Shown: positions 5,155-5,180 of the stretch, in pieces
Numbering within the stretch: position 1 is the stretch's first letter
Layout of the letters: every line of letters starts with the position of its first letter
Source of the DNA: Merdiplasma sp045118075
GTDB taxonomy: Bacteria > Bacillota > Clostridia > Lachnospirales > Lachnospiraceae
Direction: 5' to 3'
NCBI GenBank assembly: GCA_045118075.1
Contig: JBGUOI010000171.1
Coordinates: 1-5,180 of the forward strand
DNA length: 5,180 nt
Made by a program: the position numbers and the translations under genes
Notes under the pieces: model-generated
Seen by the model: only the letters and a program-made list of their open reading frames with translations
Database searches by the model: none
What the model was told of the DNA's origin: nothing

Positions 5155-5180
5155 ATGCTGCTAATAACCCTGACTATCGG
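5155..5180 (+). CDS. Possible start of a further gene, cut by the window end
   Basis: ATG 5155 opens a frame reading MLLITLTI up to the window edge. The purine-rich stretch GAAAGAGTGAGG just before it could serve as a ribosome binding site, although the closest part is only 2 bases from the ATG. It begins 16 bp after the hydrolase stop. Eight residues are too few to name a family. Confidence 0.28.

Noticed and set aside
5138..5164. ATG overlapping the hydrolase stop in TGATG
   Set aside because: It opens a frame of only eight codons before TAA, so it is not a gene.
1..5180. Integron cassette array or mobile element as the explanation for the mixed gene set
   Set aside because: No attC-like imperfect palindromes recur between genes, and there is no integrase, transposase, direct-repeat target site or terminal inverted repeat in the window.

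Overview
The window looks like a chromosomal or accessory segment of a Gram-positive Clostridia-type bacterium, probably Lachnospiraceae-like. This rests on the moderate GC content judged by eye, strong GGAGG-type ribosome binding sites, very short spacers, ATG starts, and a protein set typical of Bacillota gut bacteria. This is inference; no taxonomic marker gene is present.

Every supported gene lies on the + strand. The left block (1-3648) is a tight run of seven genes: the C-terminal part of a VOC/glyoxalase-fold protein, a small P-loop kinase-like protein, a GNAT acetyltransferase with a degenerate second GNAT-like half, a second GNAT acetyltransferase, a SLOG-fold protein of the circularly permuted YpsA ('putative molybdenum carrier') family, DNA-3-methyladenine glycosylase I (Tag), and a single-domain EamA/DMT membrane transporter. 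Spacers run from a 4-bp overlap to 63 bp, so co-transcription is plausible.

A 172-bp spacer (3649-3820) follows. It holds an 8-bp perfect inverted repeat, an A6/T7 element that may be a weak terminator, and an unexplained open frame of about 30-40 codons with protein-like composition. This is the most likely transcription unit boundary.

The right block (3821-5138) is a second unit of two genes, an SRPBCC-fold protein and an alpha/beta hydrolase with an intact Ser-Asp-His triad. A further reading frame may begin at 5155 and run off the end.

The genes do not form one recognisable pathway. They look like a collection of small stand-alone enzymes for modifying, detoxifying or repairing small molecules and DNA, as often found in accessory regions. 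I did not find a clear new multi-gene system, and there is no transposase, integrase, CRISPR array, RNA gene or phage gene. The leads most worth following are the 4-bp overlap between a GNAT gene and the YpsA-like gene, the kinase-like protein of unknown substrate, and the small frame in the 3649-3820 spacer.
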